Position numbers and translations under genes: made by a program. This document shows positions 1-7,335 of a stretch of 15,311 bases of DNA, piece by piece. Position 1 is the stretch's first letter. Each line of letters starts with the position of its first letter. This stretch comes from Chloroflexota bacterium (GTDB taxonomy: Bacteria; Chloroflexota; Dehalococcoidia; Dehalococcoidales; RBG-16-60-22): contig JACPQH010000062.1 in the NCBI GenBank assembly GCA_016190585.1, positions 1 to 15,311 on the forward strand. The letters are read 5' to 3'. Under the pieces are notes generated by a model. It was not told the origin of the DNA and did not search any database. It worked only from the letters and a program-made list of their open reading frames with translations.

Positions 1-606
1 CACGCCGGCCAGGGCGCCGCTGCCGAGCGGCATGACATCCACCCGTTCGAGGGCGCCTTGGAACCGCGCGGCGTCACGCGACAGCATCTCGAAATAGGCC
101 AGCAGGTGATGCGCGAAGAGCACCGGCTGGGCCGGCTGGAGGTGGGTGAAACCGGGCATGGGCACGCCCTTGTTGGCCTCCGCCAAGTCCACCACGGCGG
201 TCTGCAGACGCCTGATTTTCGTCAGGGTCTCCTTGATGGCTTCCCGGGCGTAGAGGCGCAGGTCGAGCGCCACCTGGTCGTTGCGGGAGCGGGCGGTGTG
301 CAGCTTGCCCCCCACCTCCCCCACCCTCTTTATCAGAGCAGCCTCGATGTTCATGTGGACATCCTCGAGCGCCGGCTCGAACTCGAACCGCCCCTGCTCG
401 ATATCTTCGCGGATGGCGGCCAGGCCGCCGGCGATGGTCTCCGCCTCGCCGGGGGAAATAATGCCCTGCCGGGCGAGCATCCGGGCGTGCGCGATACTGC
501 CGGCGATGTCGTAAGGATATAGACGGCAGTCAAAGCCAACCGAGGCTGTGTACCTGGCGGCCAGACGGTCGGCCGGTTTGCGGAAGCGGCCCCGTATCAG
601 GCTCAC
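1..606 (-). CDS. argH: Argininosuccinate lyase, N-terminal part (runs off left edge)
   Basis: Cleaves argininosuccinate to arginine and fumarate, the last step of arginine synthesis, in the cytoplasm as a homotetramer. The window holds the first 202 codons of a protein that is usually about 460 residues. Visible family features are the N-terminal F-D-x-R-L-Y-P-Y-D segment near residues 25-33, the E-D-V-H-M-N-I-E motif at about 81-88, the highly conserved H-T-A-R-S-R-N-D-Q motif at about 103-111, and G-F-T-H-L-Q-P-A-Q-P further on. The flexible catalytic loop with the active serine lies outside the window. The start is a GTG at 606, two bases after the argG stop, with a weak GAGCGG ribosome site inside the argG end, so translation is probably coupled to argG. 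No frame damage is visible in this part. The family identification is secure. Confidence 0.96.
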   Translation of the reverse strand, partial: MSLIRGRFRKPADRLAARYTASVGFDCRLYPYDIAGSIAHARMLARQGIISPGEAETIAGGLAAIREDIEQGRFEFEPALEDVHMNIEAALIKRVGEVGGKLHTARSRNDQVALDLRLYAREAIKETLTKIRRLQTAVVDLAEANKGVPMPGFTHLQPAQPVLFAHHLLAYFEMLSRDAARFQGALERVDVMPLGSGALAGV

Positions 607-608
607 GA

Positions 609-1811
609 TTACCGCTCTTTGTCCGGCTGCACCCGCGCCTGGCTCCTGACCGGCAGGCCCCAGATCTTGATAAAGCCTACCGCCGCCGTGCGGTCGAAGG
701 TATCACCCCTGTCGTAGGTCGCCAGGTCGTGGCTGTACAGCGAATAAGGCGACTGGCGCCCGGCCGCCACGCAGTTGCCCTTGTAAAGCTTGAGGCGCAC
801 CGTCCCGGTTACGAAGCGCTGCGACGAGTCGACGAAGGCCGCCAGGTCGCGGCGGAACGAGGTGAACCACAGCCCGCCGTATATCATATCGGCGTATTCC
901 GCGGCCACGATCTGCTTGAAGCGCAGCTGCTCCCGCGAAAGCGTCAGGGCTTCGAGGGCCTGGTGCGCCTTGATCAGGACGATGGCCGCAGGCGCTTCGT
1001 AGACCTCCCGCGACTTTATGCCGACCACCCTGTCCTCGACGTGATCGATCCGGCCCACGCCGTGCGTCCCCGCGGTCCCGGTCAGCTCCTGCAGGAGATT
1101 GATGCCGTCCACCCTGCGGCCGTTCAGGGAGACCGGGATGCCCTGCTCGAAGCCAATCTCGAGGTATTCCGGCTTGTCCGGGGCCCGGCTGACCGGCCTG
1201 GCCCAGATGAAGGCGTCATCCGGCGGTTCGGCCCACGGGTCTTCCATGACGCCGCACTCGATGCTCCGGCCCCACAGGTTCTGGTCGATGGAGTAGGGGT
1301 TGGCCGCGGTTACCGGTATCGGTATGCCGTTCCTCTCGGCGTATTTTATCGTCTCCTCCCGCGTCATGTCCCAGTCGCGCGCCGGGGCGATTACCTTCAG
1401 GTCGGGGCCGAGAGCGCCGGTCGAGACATCGAATCTGACCTGGTCATTGCCCTTGCCGGTACAGCCGTGGGCCACCGCGGTCGCCCCTTCCGCCCTGGCC
1501 GCCTCCACCAGGAGCCGGGCCATCAGGGGACGGGACAGGGCGGTGGCCAGGGGGTACTGCCATTCGTAAACGGCGTTGGCCTTGAGCGCCGGGAAAACAT
1601 AATCGTCGACAAACTCTTTCCGGGCGTCTTTCACGATCGCCTTGACCGCGCCTAGCTCCAGGGCCTTCGCCCGGATAGCCGGGAAATCCGGCTCATTGCC
1701 GACATCCACGCTCAGGGCGATAACATCATAGCCGTATTTCTCCCGCAGCCACTTGATGGCGACCGAGGTATCCAGCCCGCCGCTGTATGCCAGGACCACT
1801 TTTTCAGTCAA
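609..1811 (-). CDS. argG: Argininosuccinate synthase
   Basis: Condenses citrulline and aspartate with ATP to argininosuccinate, the penultimate arginine step. The product is 400 residues, the normal length for the short bacterial type. The N-type ATP-pyrophosphatase P-loop A-Y-S-G-G-L-D-T-S is at residues 8-16, and the H-G-C-T-G-K-G-N-D-Q-V-R-F motif at 115-127. I chose the TTG at 1811, which gives the family-typical N-terminus MTEKVVLAYSGG. A GGGGAGG ribosome site lies about 6 bases upstream, and this TTG overlaps the upstream gene's stop (TTGACTGA), an 8-base overlap that suggests translational coupling. A longer TTG start at 1829 is open but adds six non-conserved residues ahead of the ribosome site. 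argH follows after two bases. Confidence 0.97.
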   Translation of the reverse strand: MTEKVVLAYSGGLDTSVAIKWLREKYGYDVIALSVDVGNEPDFPAIRAKALELGAVKAIVKDARKEFVDDYVFPALKANAVYEWQYPLATALSRPLMARLLVEAARAEGATAVAHGCTGKGNDQVRFDVSTGALGPDLKVIAPARDWDMTREETIKYAERNGIPIPVTAANPYSIDQNLWGRSIECGVMEDPWAEPPDDAFIWARPVSRAPDKPEYLEIGFEQGIPVSLNGRRVDGINLLQELTGTAGTHGVGRIDHVEDRVVGIKSREVYEAPAAIVLIKAHQALEALTLSREQLRFKQIVAAEYADMIYGGLWFTSFRRDLAAFVDSSQRFVTGTVRLKLYKGNCVAAGRQSPYSLYSHDLATYDRGDTFDRTAAVGFIKIWGLPVRSQARVQPDKER

Positions 1812-2730
1812 CAGGTGCCTCCCCAACAATGATATTGAAACTCGTTTTCAGAAATTGAATTATCTGGTCGCTTATCTCTTGATATTGCCAGGAGTAGTCG
1901 TGCCCCGGCGCCTTCAGGTAGCGGAACACCCGCCCCTGGGCATCGTCATCAAATCCCAACACCGATTTCACGGTCGCCCACAGCATCAGCGGGATATTTC
2001 CCTGGCTGAGCGAGTCCGGCCGCACGCCGTTGCTGTTGATGCGCAGCGTTTGCTCTCTCACCAGCGGCCGGTGCCAGTACGGCACGCCGGTCTGGATGCT
2101 GTACACCTGCTCGTTCTTCCCCAGCTTTTCCAGGGTGTAGTCGGAGAAGACGGTGCCGCTGCTCTCGCCGGCGACAATGACCGTCAGCGCCGGATTATTC
2201 CTGGTCAGGAAAGCGACCCGGCCGGCCAGGTCGGCGGCCTTGGACGGGTAGTGGTTCAGGATTTCCGTAAGTTCTTTGAAACGGGCGAGCAGGGAGCTCC
2301 CGGTGCGCTGGTAGGTCAGCACCACAGACGTCCGCCCCGAACTGTCGAGCTCGGACTTGATGGCATCGATTATCGTAAGCCAGCCAGGCGTCTCATTAAT
2401 CGTGCTCGTGCCCCAGCCGCCCGGATTGAACAGCACGATAAAGTCCTTGTCCCGTGTATCCAGGTAGCTCGCCAGTAACTGGTCGACGAAGGCGCGATAC
2501 TTGTCTCCCGTCCCGAAAAGCCCGGCAGCCAGGGCGTCGGCATCCTCCCGGACGGACTCAGGCACGGCCGAAAAATCGTAGGAGGTCAGCCGGGCGCCGT
2601 CGAAATCGCCGGTCGTGCCGATATCGATGTAGGCCGCAGACATCCTGACGAGGGCGAGGACAATCAGAGCGCCCAGAAAGACCAGGACGCCGATCCGGCC
2701 AATTCCGCTCAGTCTGTGTTGTATCCTCAT
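1804..2730 (-). CDS. Membrane-anchored alpha/beta-hydrolase-like protein of unknown function
   Basis: Not recognised as a named family. The 308-residue product has a basic N-terminus followed by one hydrophobic segment at about residues 12-29, read as a signal anchor or uncleaved signal peptide, so the rest is probably extracytoplasmic. The sequence G-E-S-S-G at 188-192 follows a hydrophobic strand (ALTVIVA) and resembles the G-x-S-x-G nucleophile elbow of serine hydrolases, with Ser190 as candidate nucleophile. A late P-G-H-D-Y at 275-279 could supply the catalytic His277. The acid residue is not assignable by eye. I chose the ATG at 2730, with GGGTGG about 5 bases upstream; a TTG at 2742 has no ribosome site. 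It sits between argD and argG, 68 bases after argD, and overlaps the argG start by 8 bases. Lipase or esterase activity is inference; a non-enzymatic role is possible. Confidence 0.8.
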   Translation of the reverse strand: MRIQHRLSGIGRIGVLVFLGALIVLALVRMSAAYIDIGTTGDFDGARLTSYDFSAVPESVREDADALAAGLFGTGDKYRAFVDQLLASYLDTRDKDFIVLFNPGGWGTSTINETPGWLTIIDAIKSELDSSGRTSVVLTYQRTGSSLLARFKELTEILNHYPSKAADLAGRVAFLTRNNPALTVIVAGESSGTVFSDYTLEKLGKNEQVYSIQTGVPYWHRPLVREQTLRINSNGVRPDSLSQGNIPLMLWATVKSVLGFDDDAQGRVFRYLKAPGHDYSWQYQEISDQIIQFLKTSFNIIVGEAPVD

Positions 2731-2756
2731 ATCGCCACCCAATGAGGGGTAATCTG

Positions 2757-2762
2757 ATTGTA
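2757..2762 (-). promoter_or_regulatory. Weak candidate internal promoter (-10 TACAAT)
   Basis: The 68-base gap between argD and the hydrolase-like gene is the only sizeable gap inside the arginine operon. It contains TACAAT on the minus strand, a 5 of 6 match to a -10 box, about 27 bases before the hydrolase ATG. There is no convincing -35 box at 16-18 bases. It may give some separate transcription of hydrolase-argG-argH, but the evidence is a single hexamer. Confidence 0.25.
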
Positions 2763-2798
2763 TACCTTCCGGGGTGAATAAGAAAGCCGCCGGAGTGA

Positions 2799-3986
2799 CT
2801 AGGACCGCAGCTCAGCCAGTGCTTCACCCAGGATGCTTATAGCTTCATCCGCCTCCGCTATGCCGATATTCAACGGGGGCATTAAGCGCAGGGCGTTTGG
2901 TTTCACACGGTTGACCAACAGGCCTTTGCCCAGGCAGGTCATAAGCATCTGCTGGCCGAAATCACCGCGAAACTCCATGGCGGCCAGCAGGCCCCGGCCC
3001 CGCACCTCGGTTATGTCCCGGCAGCCGTCCTTCAGCCCATTCAACCGTTCCAGGAAGTACCCGCCGACCTTCGTCACGTTCCCCAGGACGTCGTTGTTTA
3101 GAATATACTCTACCACGGCGGCGGCGGCGGCGCAGGCCAGCGGGTTACCGCCGAAGGTCGAGCCGTGCTCGCCCGGCACGAAGACCGAGCACCCGTCCTT
3201 CGCCATGATTGCCCCGATGGGCACACCGCCTCCCAGCCCCTTGGCCAGCGTCATGATATCCGGCTCGACCCCGTAAACCTCATGGCCGAACAGCCTGCCC
3301 AGCCGCCCGATGCCGGTCTGCACCTCATCGAGAATCAGCAGGAGTCCATTTTTATCGCACCACTCCCTGACCTGTTCCAGGTACTTCTCGCCAGGGATGT
3401 AGACGCCGCTCTCGCCCTGCACCGGCTCTACCATGACGGCGCAGGTCTTCGCGGTCGTGGCTGCCTTGACGGCTTCGAGGCTGTTATACGGCACGTTGAC
3501 GAAGCCGGGGGGCAAGGGAGCATAAGGCGTCTGAAACCTGGGCTGTCCCGTAGCCGCCACCATCGCCAGGGTGCGGCCGTGGAAGGAGCCCAGCATGGTG
3601 ATGACCTCATAGGCGCCGTTCTTGCGCTGCTGGCCGAAGCGCCGCGCCAGCTTGACCGCGCCCTCATTCGCCTCGGCGCCGCTGTTGCAGAAGAATACCT
3701 TATCCAGGCAGCTATTTTTCACCAGGAGCTCGGCCAGCTTGAGCTGGGGCACGCTGTAGAACTGGTTAGACACCTGGATGAGGGTGCGGGCCTGCTCGCT
3801 CAGGGCTTTTTCCAGCACGGGGTGGCAGTGCCCCAGGGCGTCCACCGCCCAGCCCCCGACGAAATCGAGGTACTCGCGCCCGGCATCATCCCAGACGCGG
3901 GCGCCCTGACCGCGCACCAGGGTCACCGGGACCCGCTCCACGGTGTGCATCAGGTATTTTTTTTCGAGCTCCGGCCAGTTTATCAT
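2799..3986 (-). CDS. argD: Acetylornithine aminotransferase
   Basis: PLP-dependent class III aminotransferase that converts N-acetylglutamate semialdehyde to N-acetylornithine using glutamate as amino donor. The product is 395 residues, the usual size. The N-S-G-A-E-A-N-E motif is at 101-108, S-F-H-G-R-T at 134-139, the cofactor-contacting Asp in L-I-L-D-E-V-Q-T-G is Asp220, and the Schiff-base lysine is Lys249 in T-L-A-K-G-L-G-G-G. The ATG at 3986 overlaps the argB stop as ATGA, so the genes are translationally coupled. By sequence alone, succinyldiaminopimelate or ornithine aminotransferases are close relatives and dual argD/dapC use is common in the family. The neighbours argJ and argB make the arginine role the best call. 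Confidence 0.95.
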   Translation of the reverse strand: MINWPELEKKYLMHTVERVPVTLVRGQGARVWDDAGREYLDFVGGWAVDALGHCHPVLEKALSEQARTLIQVSNQFYSVPQLKLAELLVKNSCLDKVFFCNSGAEANEGAVKLARRFGQQRKNGAYEVITMLGSFHGRTLAMVAATGQPRFQTPYAPLPPGFVNVPYNSLEAVKAATTAKTCAVMVEPVQGESGVYIPGEKYLEQVREWCDKNGLLLILDEVQTGIGRLGRLFGHEVYGVEPDIMTLAKGLGGGVPIGAIMAKDGCSVFVPGEHGSTFGGNPLACAAAAAVVEYILNNDVLGNVTKVGGYFLERLNGLKDGCRDITEVRGRGLLAAMEFRGDFGQQMLMTCLGKGLLVNRVKPNALRLMPPLNIGIAEADEAISILGEALAELRS

Positions 3987-4759
3987 GTGACGATGGTGGT
4001 GCCGCCACCCTCTCCTTCTATTACTCGTACCAGCGCGTGCGGCGCGCGGCCGTCAACGATGCGTGTAACAGCGCCGCGGGACAACGCTCGTAGCGCCGCG
4101 CTAATCTTGGGGATCATCCCCCCGGAGGCCGTGCCCGAGCTTATCAGCTCCGCGGCCTCTGCCGCGGACAGCCTCGGCAGCAACGCGCCTGACCGGTCGC
4201 AGACCCCGGCGATATCGGTCATAAACACCAGCCTGCCGGCTTCAAGGGCCAGGGCAATCTCCCCGGCCACCGGGTCTCCATTAATATTAACGATCTGGCA
4301 CTCGTCCGGGTTAGCGCTGAGACTGACCGGCGCGACCACGGGCACGTATCCCGCCGCCAGCAGGGCTGTTACCGGTCCGGGGTTCACCCTCGATACCGCG
4401 CCCACATAGCCCATCTCCCGGTTCTTGATTTCGCCCTCGATCAGGCCGCCGTCCACGCCGCTTAAACCCACCGCCCGGCCGCCCGAAGCGTTGATGGCCG
4501 CGACTATCTGCTTGTTGGCCAGGCCGGCCAGCACGGCGATAACCACCTCCAGCGTGGCCCGGTCGGTGACACGCTCGCCGCGCACAAAGGTGGTGGCTAC
4601 GCCCTGGCGCTTCAGCCATTCCGTTACCAGGTTGCCGCCGCCGTGAACCACGACCAGCCTTTCGCCGGCGCTGTGCAGCTTGACGATATCCTCAACGACG
4701 GTATCGCTTTTCGAGGCGACGCCGCCGATCTTGACTACGGTTACCGAGCCTTTCATCAT
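3983..4759 (-). CDS. argB: Acetylglutamate kinase
   Basis: Phosphorylates N-acetylglutamate, the second step of arginine synthesis. The amino-acid-kinase fold is visible: V-V-K-I-G-G near residues 8-13 with Lys10, V-V-V-H-G-G-G at 36-42, N-I-N-G-D-P-V-A-G-E at 158-167 (the family usually has N-A-D where this has N-G-D), M-T-D-I-A-G-V at 180-186 and G-G-M-I-P-K at 213-218. I place the start at the ATG at 4759, sharing one base with the argJ stop (TGATG); an ATG at 4756 and a TTG at 4762 are also possible. No clear ribosome site is seen, consistent with coupling to argJ. At 258 residues it lacks the N-terminal helix found in hexameric arginine-inhibited enzymes, which makes it resemble the E. 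coli type. The argB call rests partly on context, since LysZ-type kinases are close relatives. Confidence 0.93.
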   Translation of the reverse strand: MMKGSVTVVKIGGVASKSDTVVEDIVKLHSAGERLVVVHGGGNLVTEWLKRQGVATTFVRGERVTDRATLEVVIAVLAGLANKQIVAAINASGGRAVGLSGVDGGLIEGEIKNREMGYVGAVSRVNPGPVTALLAAGYVPVVAPVSLSANPDECQIVNINGDPVAGEIALALEAGRLVFMTDIAGVCDRSGALLPRLSAAEAAELISSGTASGGMIPKISAALRALSRGAVTRIVDGRAPHALVRVIEGEGGGTTIVT

Positions 4760-5964
4760 CAAGTCGTGTACTGGCTGTTGACCCTGACGTATTCCGCGGA
4801 CAGGTCGCAGCCCCAGGCGGTCGCCCCGGCCGGCCCCGAGTTCAGGTCCACGCGTATCCCTATCTCGTTCCGGTCGAGCAGCGTGACCACCGCGGCGGCG
4901 TCAAAGCCCACCGGCTCGCCGGCCCTGACCAGCAGGACATCCCCGATCCTCAGGTCGACCCGGGAGGCGTCAAAGCGGGCGCCGCTGCGCCCCACCGCCG
5001 CCAGCACCCGCCCCCAGTTGGGATCGGAGCCGTGGATGGCGGTCTTGACCAGGGGGGAGGTAGTGACGGTCCGGGCCGCCAGGCGGGCTTCCTCCGCGCT
5101 CGGAGCGCCGGTTACCGTCACCTCGAACAGCTTGGTGGCGCCCTCGCCGTCCCGGACGATGGCCCGGGCAAGCTCCATGCAGACCGCGTCCAGCCCGCGC
5201 TGGAAGCTTTCGGCCTCGGGACTGCCCTCCATAATCTCCGCGCCGCCGGACTGGCCGTTGGCCAGCAGCAGCAGGGTGTCGTTGGTGCTCGTCTCGCCGT
5301 CAACCGATATCATGTTAAACGATACGTCAGCCGCCCGGCGCAGCACCTTGTCCAGGAGACCGGGCGCGATACCGGCGTCGGTCGTCAGGAAGGCCAGCAT
5401 CGTCGCCATGTTGGGGTGTATCATCCCCGCCCCTTTGGCCGCACCCCCGATGACGTAGCCCGCCGCGGTGTGCCGGACGGCGACCTCCTTGGGGCGGGTG
5501 TCGGTGGTCAGGATGGTCCGGGCCAAGTCATGGCCGCCGTCAACCGTGAGGATAATCTTTTTCAGGCCCTCGCGCACCCGCTCCATGGGCAGCCGCGGGC
5601 CGATGACCCCGGTGCTGGCTGCCAGGACATGCTCGGCGGGGATGCCCAGATCGCGGGCGACCGTCCCGGCAACCTCCTCGGCGTCGGCGAGTCCCTGCCG
5701 GCCGGTGCAGGCGTTGGCGCAGCCGCTGTTCGCCACGACGGCCGAAGCCGCACCGCCCTTGATCCTCTCCCGGGAGAGCAACACCGGGGCGGCTTTGACC
5801 AGGTTGGTGGTGAACACGCCGGCGGCCGCGCCGGGTTTCTCCGAGAACAGGACGGCCAGGTCCAGGTCATGGTTCTTCTTGATGCCGGCTGAGGCGGCGC
5901 CGGCTTTGAACCCGCGCGGCGACGTGACGCCGCCGGAAACGATCTTCTGATACTCGTTATTCAT
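4759..5964 (-). CDS. argJ: Glutamate N-acetyltransferase / amino-acid acetyltransferase
   Basis: Transfers the acetyl group from N-acetylornithine back to glutamate. Bifunctional members can also use acetyl-CoA, but that cannot be read from the sequence. The product is 401 residues from the ATG at 5964. The oxyanion motif S-T-G-V-I-G is at 117-122. The autocleavage and nucleophile site K-G-A-G-M-I-H-P-N-M-A-T-M-L spans 177-190, with cleavage expected between Ala187 and Thr188 to give alpha and beta chains, and Thr188 as nucleophile. G-S-D-P-N-W-G-R lies further on. A TTG at 6000 would add 12 residues but coincides with the -35 box of the predicted promoter, so I prefer the ATG. This is the first gene of the arginine operon here, and its stop overlaps argB. 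Confidence 0.96.
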   Translation of the reverse strand: MNNEYQKIVSGGVTSPRGFKAGAASAGIKKNHDLDLAVLFSEKPGAAAGVFTTNLVKAAPVLLSRERIKGGAASAVVANSGCANACTGRQGLADAEEVAGTVARDLGIPAEHVLAASTGVIGPRLPMERVREGLKKIILTVDGGHDLARTILTTDTRPKEVAVRHTAAGYVIGGAAKGAGMIHPNMATMLAFLTTDAGIAPGLLDKVLRRAADVSFNMISVDGETSTNDTLLLLANGQSGGAEIMEGSPEAESFQRGLDAVCMELARAIVRDGEGATKLFEVTVTGAPSAEEARLAARTVTTSPLVKTAIHGSDPNWGRVLAAVGRSGARFDASRVDLRIGDVLLVRAGEPVGFDAAAVVTLLDRNEIGIRVDLNSGPAGATAWGCDLSAEYVRVNSQYTT

Positions 5965-5971
5965 CAAGAAA

Positions 5972-6000
5972 AATATAGCACACCGTACCTGAGCAAACAA
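5972..6000 (-). promoter_or_regulatory. Sigma-70-type promoter of the arginine operon
   Basis: On the minus strand TTGTTT (6000-5995) is followed by a 17-base spacer and TATATT (5977-5972), a 5 of 6 match to the -10 consensus. Only seven bases separate the -10 from the argJ ATG, so the expected start of transcription falls on the base before or on the A of the ATG. No ribosome binding site fits in between. The transcript is therefore predicted to be leaderless or nearly so. Confidence 0.6.
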
Positions 6001-6023
6001 GGTATGGTTGAGCCTGGACGACG

Positions 6024-6041
6024 GCGGCCCTGACGGGCCGC
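6024..6041 (-). terminator. GC hairpin after the minus-strand CoA-transferase
   Basis: A perfect 7-bp stem GCGGCCC / GGGCCGC with a 4-base loop begins five bases after the stop of the CoA-transferase gene. No T-run follows on the minus strand, so it is not a classical intrinsic terminator. It may end or stabilise that transcript ahead of the argJ promoter. The stem itself is certain; its function is inference. Confidence 0.4.
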
Positions 6042-6046
6042 GGGCT

Positions 6047-7228
6047 TCAGATTACCCCCCGCTCCCGCAGCGCCGTCATCTCCGCCGGGCTGATGCCGAG
6101 CAGCTCGCCGTAAACGTACTCGTTGTCCTGTCCCGGCCCCGGGGCGGGGCGCGAGTACCGGGCGGGACTCTCTGCGAGCCTGATCGGACTCCCGTCAGCG
6201 ATAGCGGCCCCCGTCTGCGGGTCGGCCGCCGGGATAAGGAAACCACGCTCCCTGAGCTGCGGATCGTTAACAAGGTCGTCCGCCTTCTGGACCACCCCGG
6301 CGGGCACGCCGGCCGCTTGCAGCCGGGTCATAACCTCGCGGGCGCTATGTCGCCGTGTCCAGTCGCTAACCAGGGCGTCGAGCTCGTCGTTGTTCCTGAG
6401 GCGCGCCGCCAGGCTGGCGAACTTTTCGGTTTCCGCCCAGGCGGGACTATCCAGGACGCGCTTGAAGGCCGTCCACTGCGCCTCGTCGCACACGGCGATA
6501 GCGCACCAGTCGTCCTCGCCGCGGCAGGGATAGGCGTCGTGCGGGGCTGCCCGCGGGGAACGGTTGCCGCCGGGGCGGGGCTCGCTCCCGGTCATGGCAT
6601 ACTCCATCACGGCCCCGCCGAGAAGGCTGACCAGGGCTTCCGTCTCCGAGATATCGATGTACTGGCCTTCCCCGGTGCGCCGGCGGTGCTCCAGCGCGCC
6701 GAGCAGGGCCAGCACCGCGACCAGACCGGAAACGTGGTCCGCATAGGCGAAACCGGGGCCGGTGGGCGGCCGGCCGGGGAAAGATGTGAGATAGCTCAGA
6801 CCAGAAAATGCCTCGACGGTGGGGCTGAAGCCGGTATAGTCGCGCCGGGGGCCGGTCTGCCCCATGGCTGAAAGGCTGACCATGATAAGCAACGGATTGA
6901 CGGCGCGCAGGCTCTCGTAATCGAGCCCGAAGTTCGCCATCACCCGGGGGCTAAAGTTCTCGATGAGGATATCGCACCGGCGCACCAGCTTTTTCACCAG
7001 GTCGACGCCCGGCGCTTTACTCAGGTCGAGGGTAATGCCGCGCTTGTTCCGGTTCCACGTGCTGTAGTAGCCGCGCTCGAACCGGTCGCCCGGCGCCGCA
7101 GAACGGGGCTGGACCTTGATAACCTCCGCGCCGAAATCGCCCAGGATGCGGGTGGCGTACGGCCCGGCCAGCACCCGGGTAAAGTCAAGCACTATAATAT
7201 TATGTAAAATACCCCGGCTCCGGCACAT
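6047..7228 (-). CDS. CaiB/BaiF family III CoA-transferase
   Basis: Moves coenzyme A between carboxylic acids through an aspartyl-CoA thioester intermediate; the acid pair is not predictable from sequence. Family landmarks from the chosen start are V-L-D-F-T-R-V-L-A-G-P-Y at 13-24, F-G-A-E-V-I-K-V at 32-39, W-N-R-N-K-R-G at 58-64, and A-D-H-V-S-G with the likely catalytic Asp164. The C-terminal A-G-V-P-A-G-V-V motif is also present. I use the ATG at 7228, giving 393 residues. An ATG at 7249 overlaps the predicted -10 box and adds seven non-family residues. There is no clear ribosome site at 7228. It is transcribed away from a second family III CoA-transferase. It may act on a fatty, aromatic or dicarboxylic acid CoA ester; no neighbour narrows this. 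Confidence 0.92.
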   Translation of the reverse strand: MCRSRGILHNIIVLDFTRVLAGPYATRILGDFGAEVIKVQPRSAAPGDRFERGYYSTWNRNKRGITLDLSKAPGVDLVKKLVRRCDILIENFSPRVMANFGLDYESLRAVNPLLIMVSLSAMGQTGPRRDYTGFSPTVEAFSGLSYLTSFPGRPPTGPGFAYADHVSGLVAVLALLGALEHRRRTGEGQYIDISETEALVSLLGGAVMEYAMTGSEPRPGGNRSPRAAPHDAYPCRGEDDWCAIAVCDEAQWTAFKRVLDSPAWAETEKFASLAARLRNNDELDALVSDWTRRHSAREVMTRLQAAGVPAGVVQKADDLVNDPQLRERGFLIPAADPQTGAAIADGSPIRLAESPARYSRPAPGPGQDNEYVYGELLGISPAEMTALRERGVI

Positions 7229-7247
7229 CTGGGAGTAACACGCCCAC

Positions 7248-7256
7248 ATTCTAGCA
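7248..7256 (-). promoter_or_regulatory. Extended -10 promoter for the minus-strand CoA-transferase
   Basis: TGC-TAGAAT on the minus strand matches an extended -10 element (TGn then 5 of 6 of TATAAT). No good -35 hexamer is present at 16-18 bases, as is usual for extended -10 promoters. Predicted transcription starts near 7241, about 12 bases before the ATG at 7228. This argues against the ATG at 7249, which lies inside the element. Confidence 0.45.
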
Positions 7257-7279
7257 CAGCCCGCGGCGGAAACTCTAAA

Positions 7280-7308
7280 TTGACGGACAAGCGGAGTAAT
7301 GTTAACTT
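7280..7308 (+). promoter_or_regulatory. Promoter for the plus-strand CoA-transferase
   Basis: TTGACG (5 of 6 to TTGACA) at 7280-7285, a 17-base spacer, and TAACTT at 7303-7308 preceded by TGT, an extended -10 arrangement that offsets the poor hexamer. Transcription would start near 7315, about 20 bases before the ATG at 7336. It lies back to back with the promoter of the divergent CoA-transferase. Confidence 0.5.
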
Positions 7309-7335
7309 ATATCAGCGAAAGACAGGAGACGACGC

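Noticed and set aside
58..522. 154-residue plus-strand frame and a 62-residue minus-strand frame near the left edge
   Set aside because: The argH frame running from the GTG at 606 to the window edge explains this stretch, including the H-T-A-R-S-R-N-D-Q motif.
729..1655. Long open frame on the plus strand opposite argG
   Set aside because: argG on the minus strand is complete and has all family motifs. The opposite frame is a composition effect of GC-rich codons, with no recognisable domain.
3165..4409. 414-residue open frame on the plus strand opposite argD and argB
   Set aside because: It crosses two confirmed genes and their junction, and its translation is low-complexity and resembles no family.
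7285..7290. A sixth GGACAA copy inside the plus-strand CoA-transferase promoter
   Set aside because: It is a single copy, lies between the -35 and -10 boxes, and lacks the paired layout seen at 11650-11863. The hexamer also occurs by chance in coding sequence, so it is not counted as part of the set.
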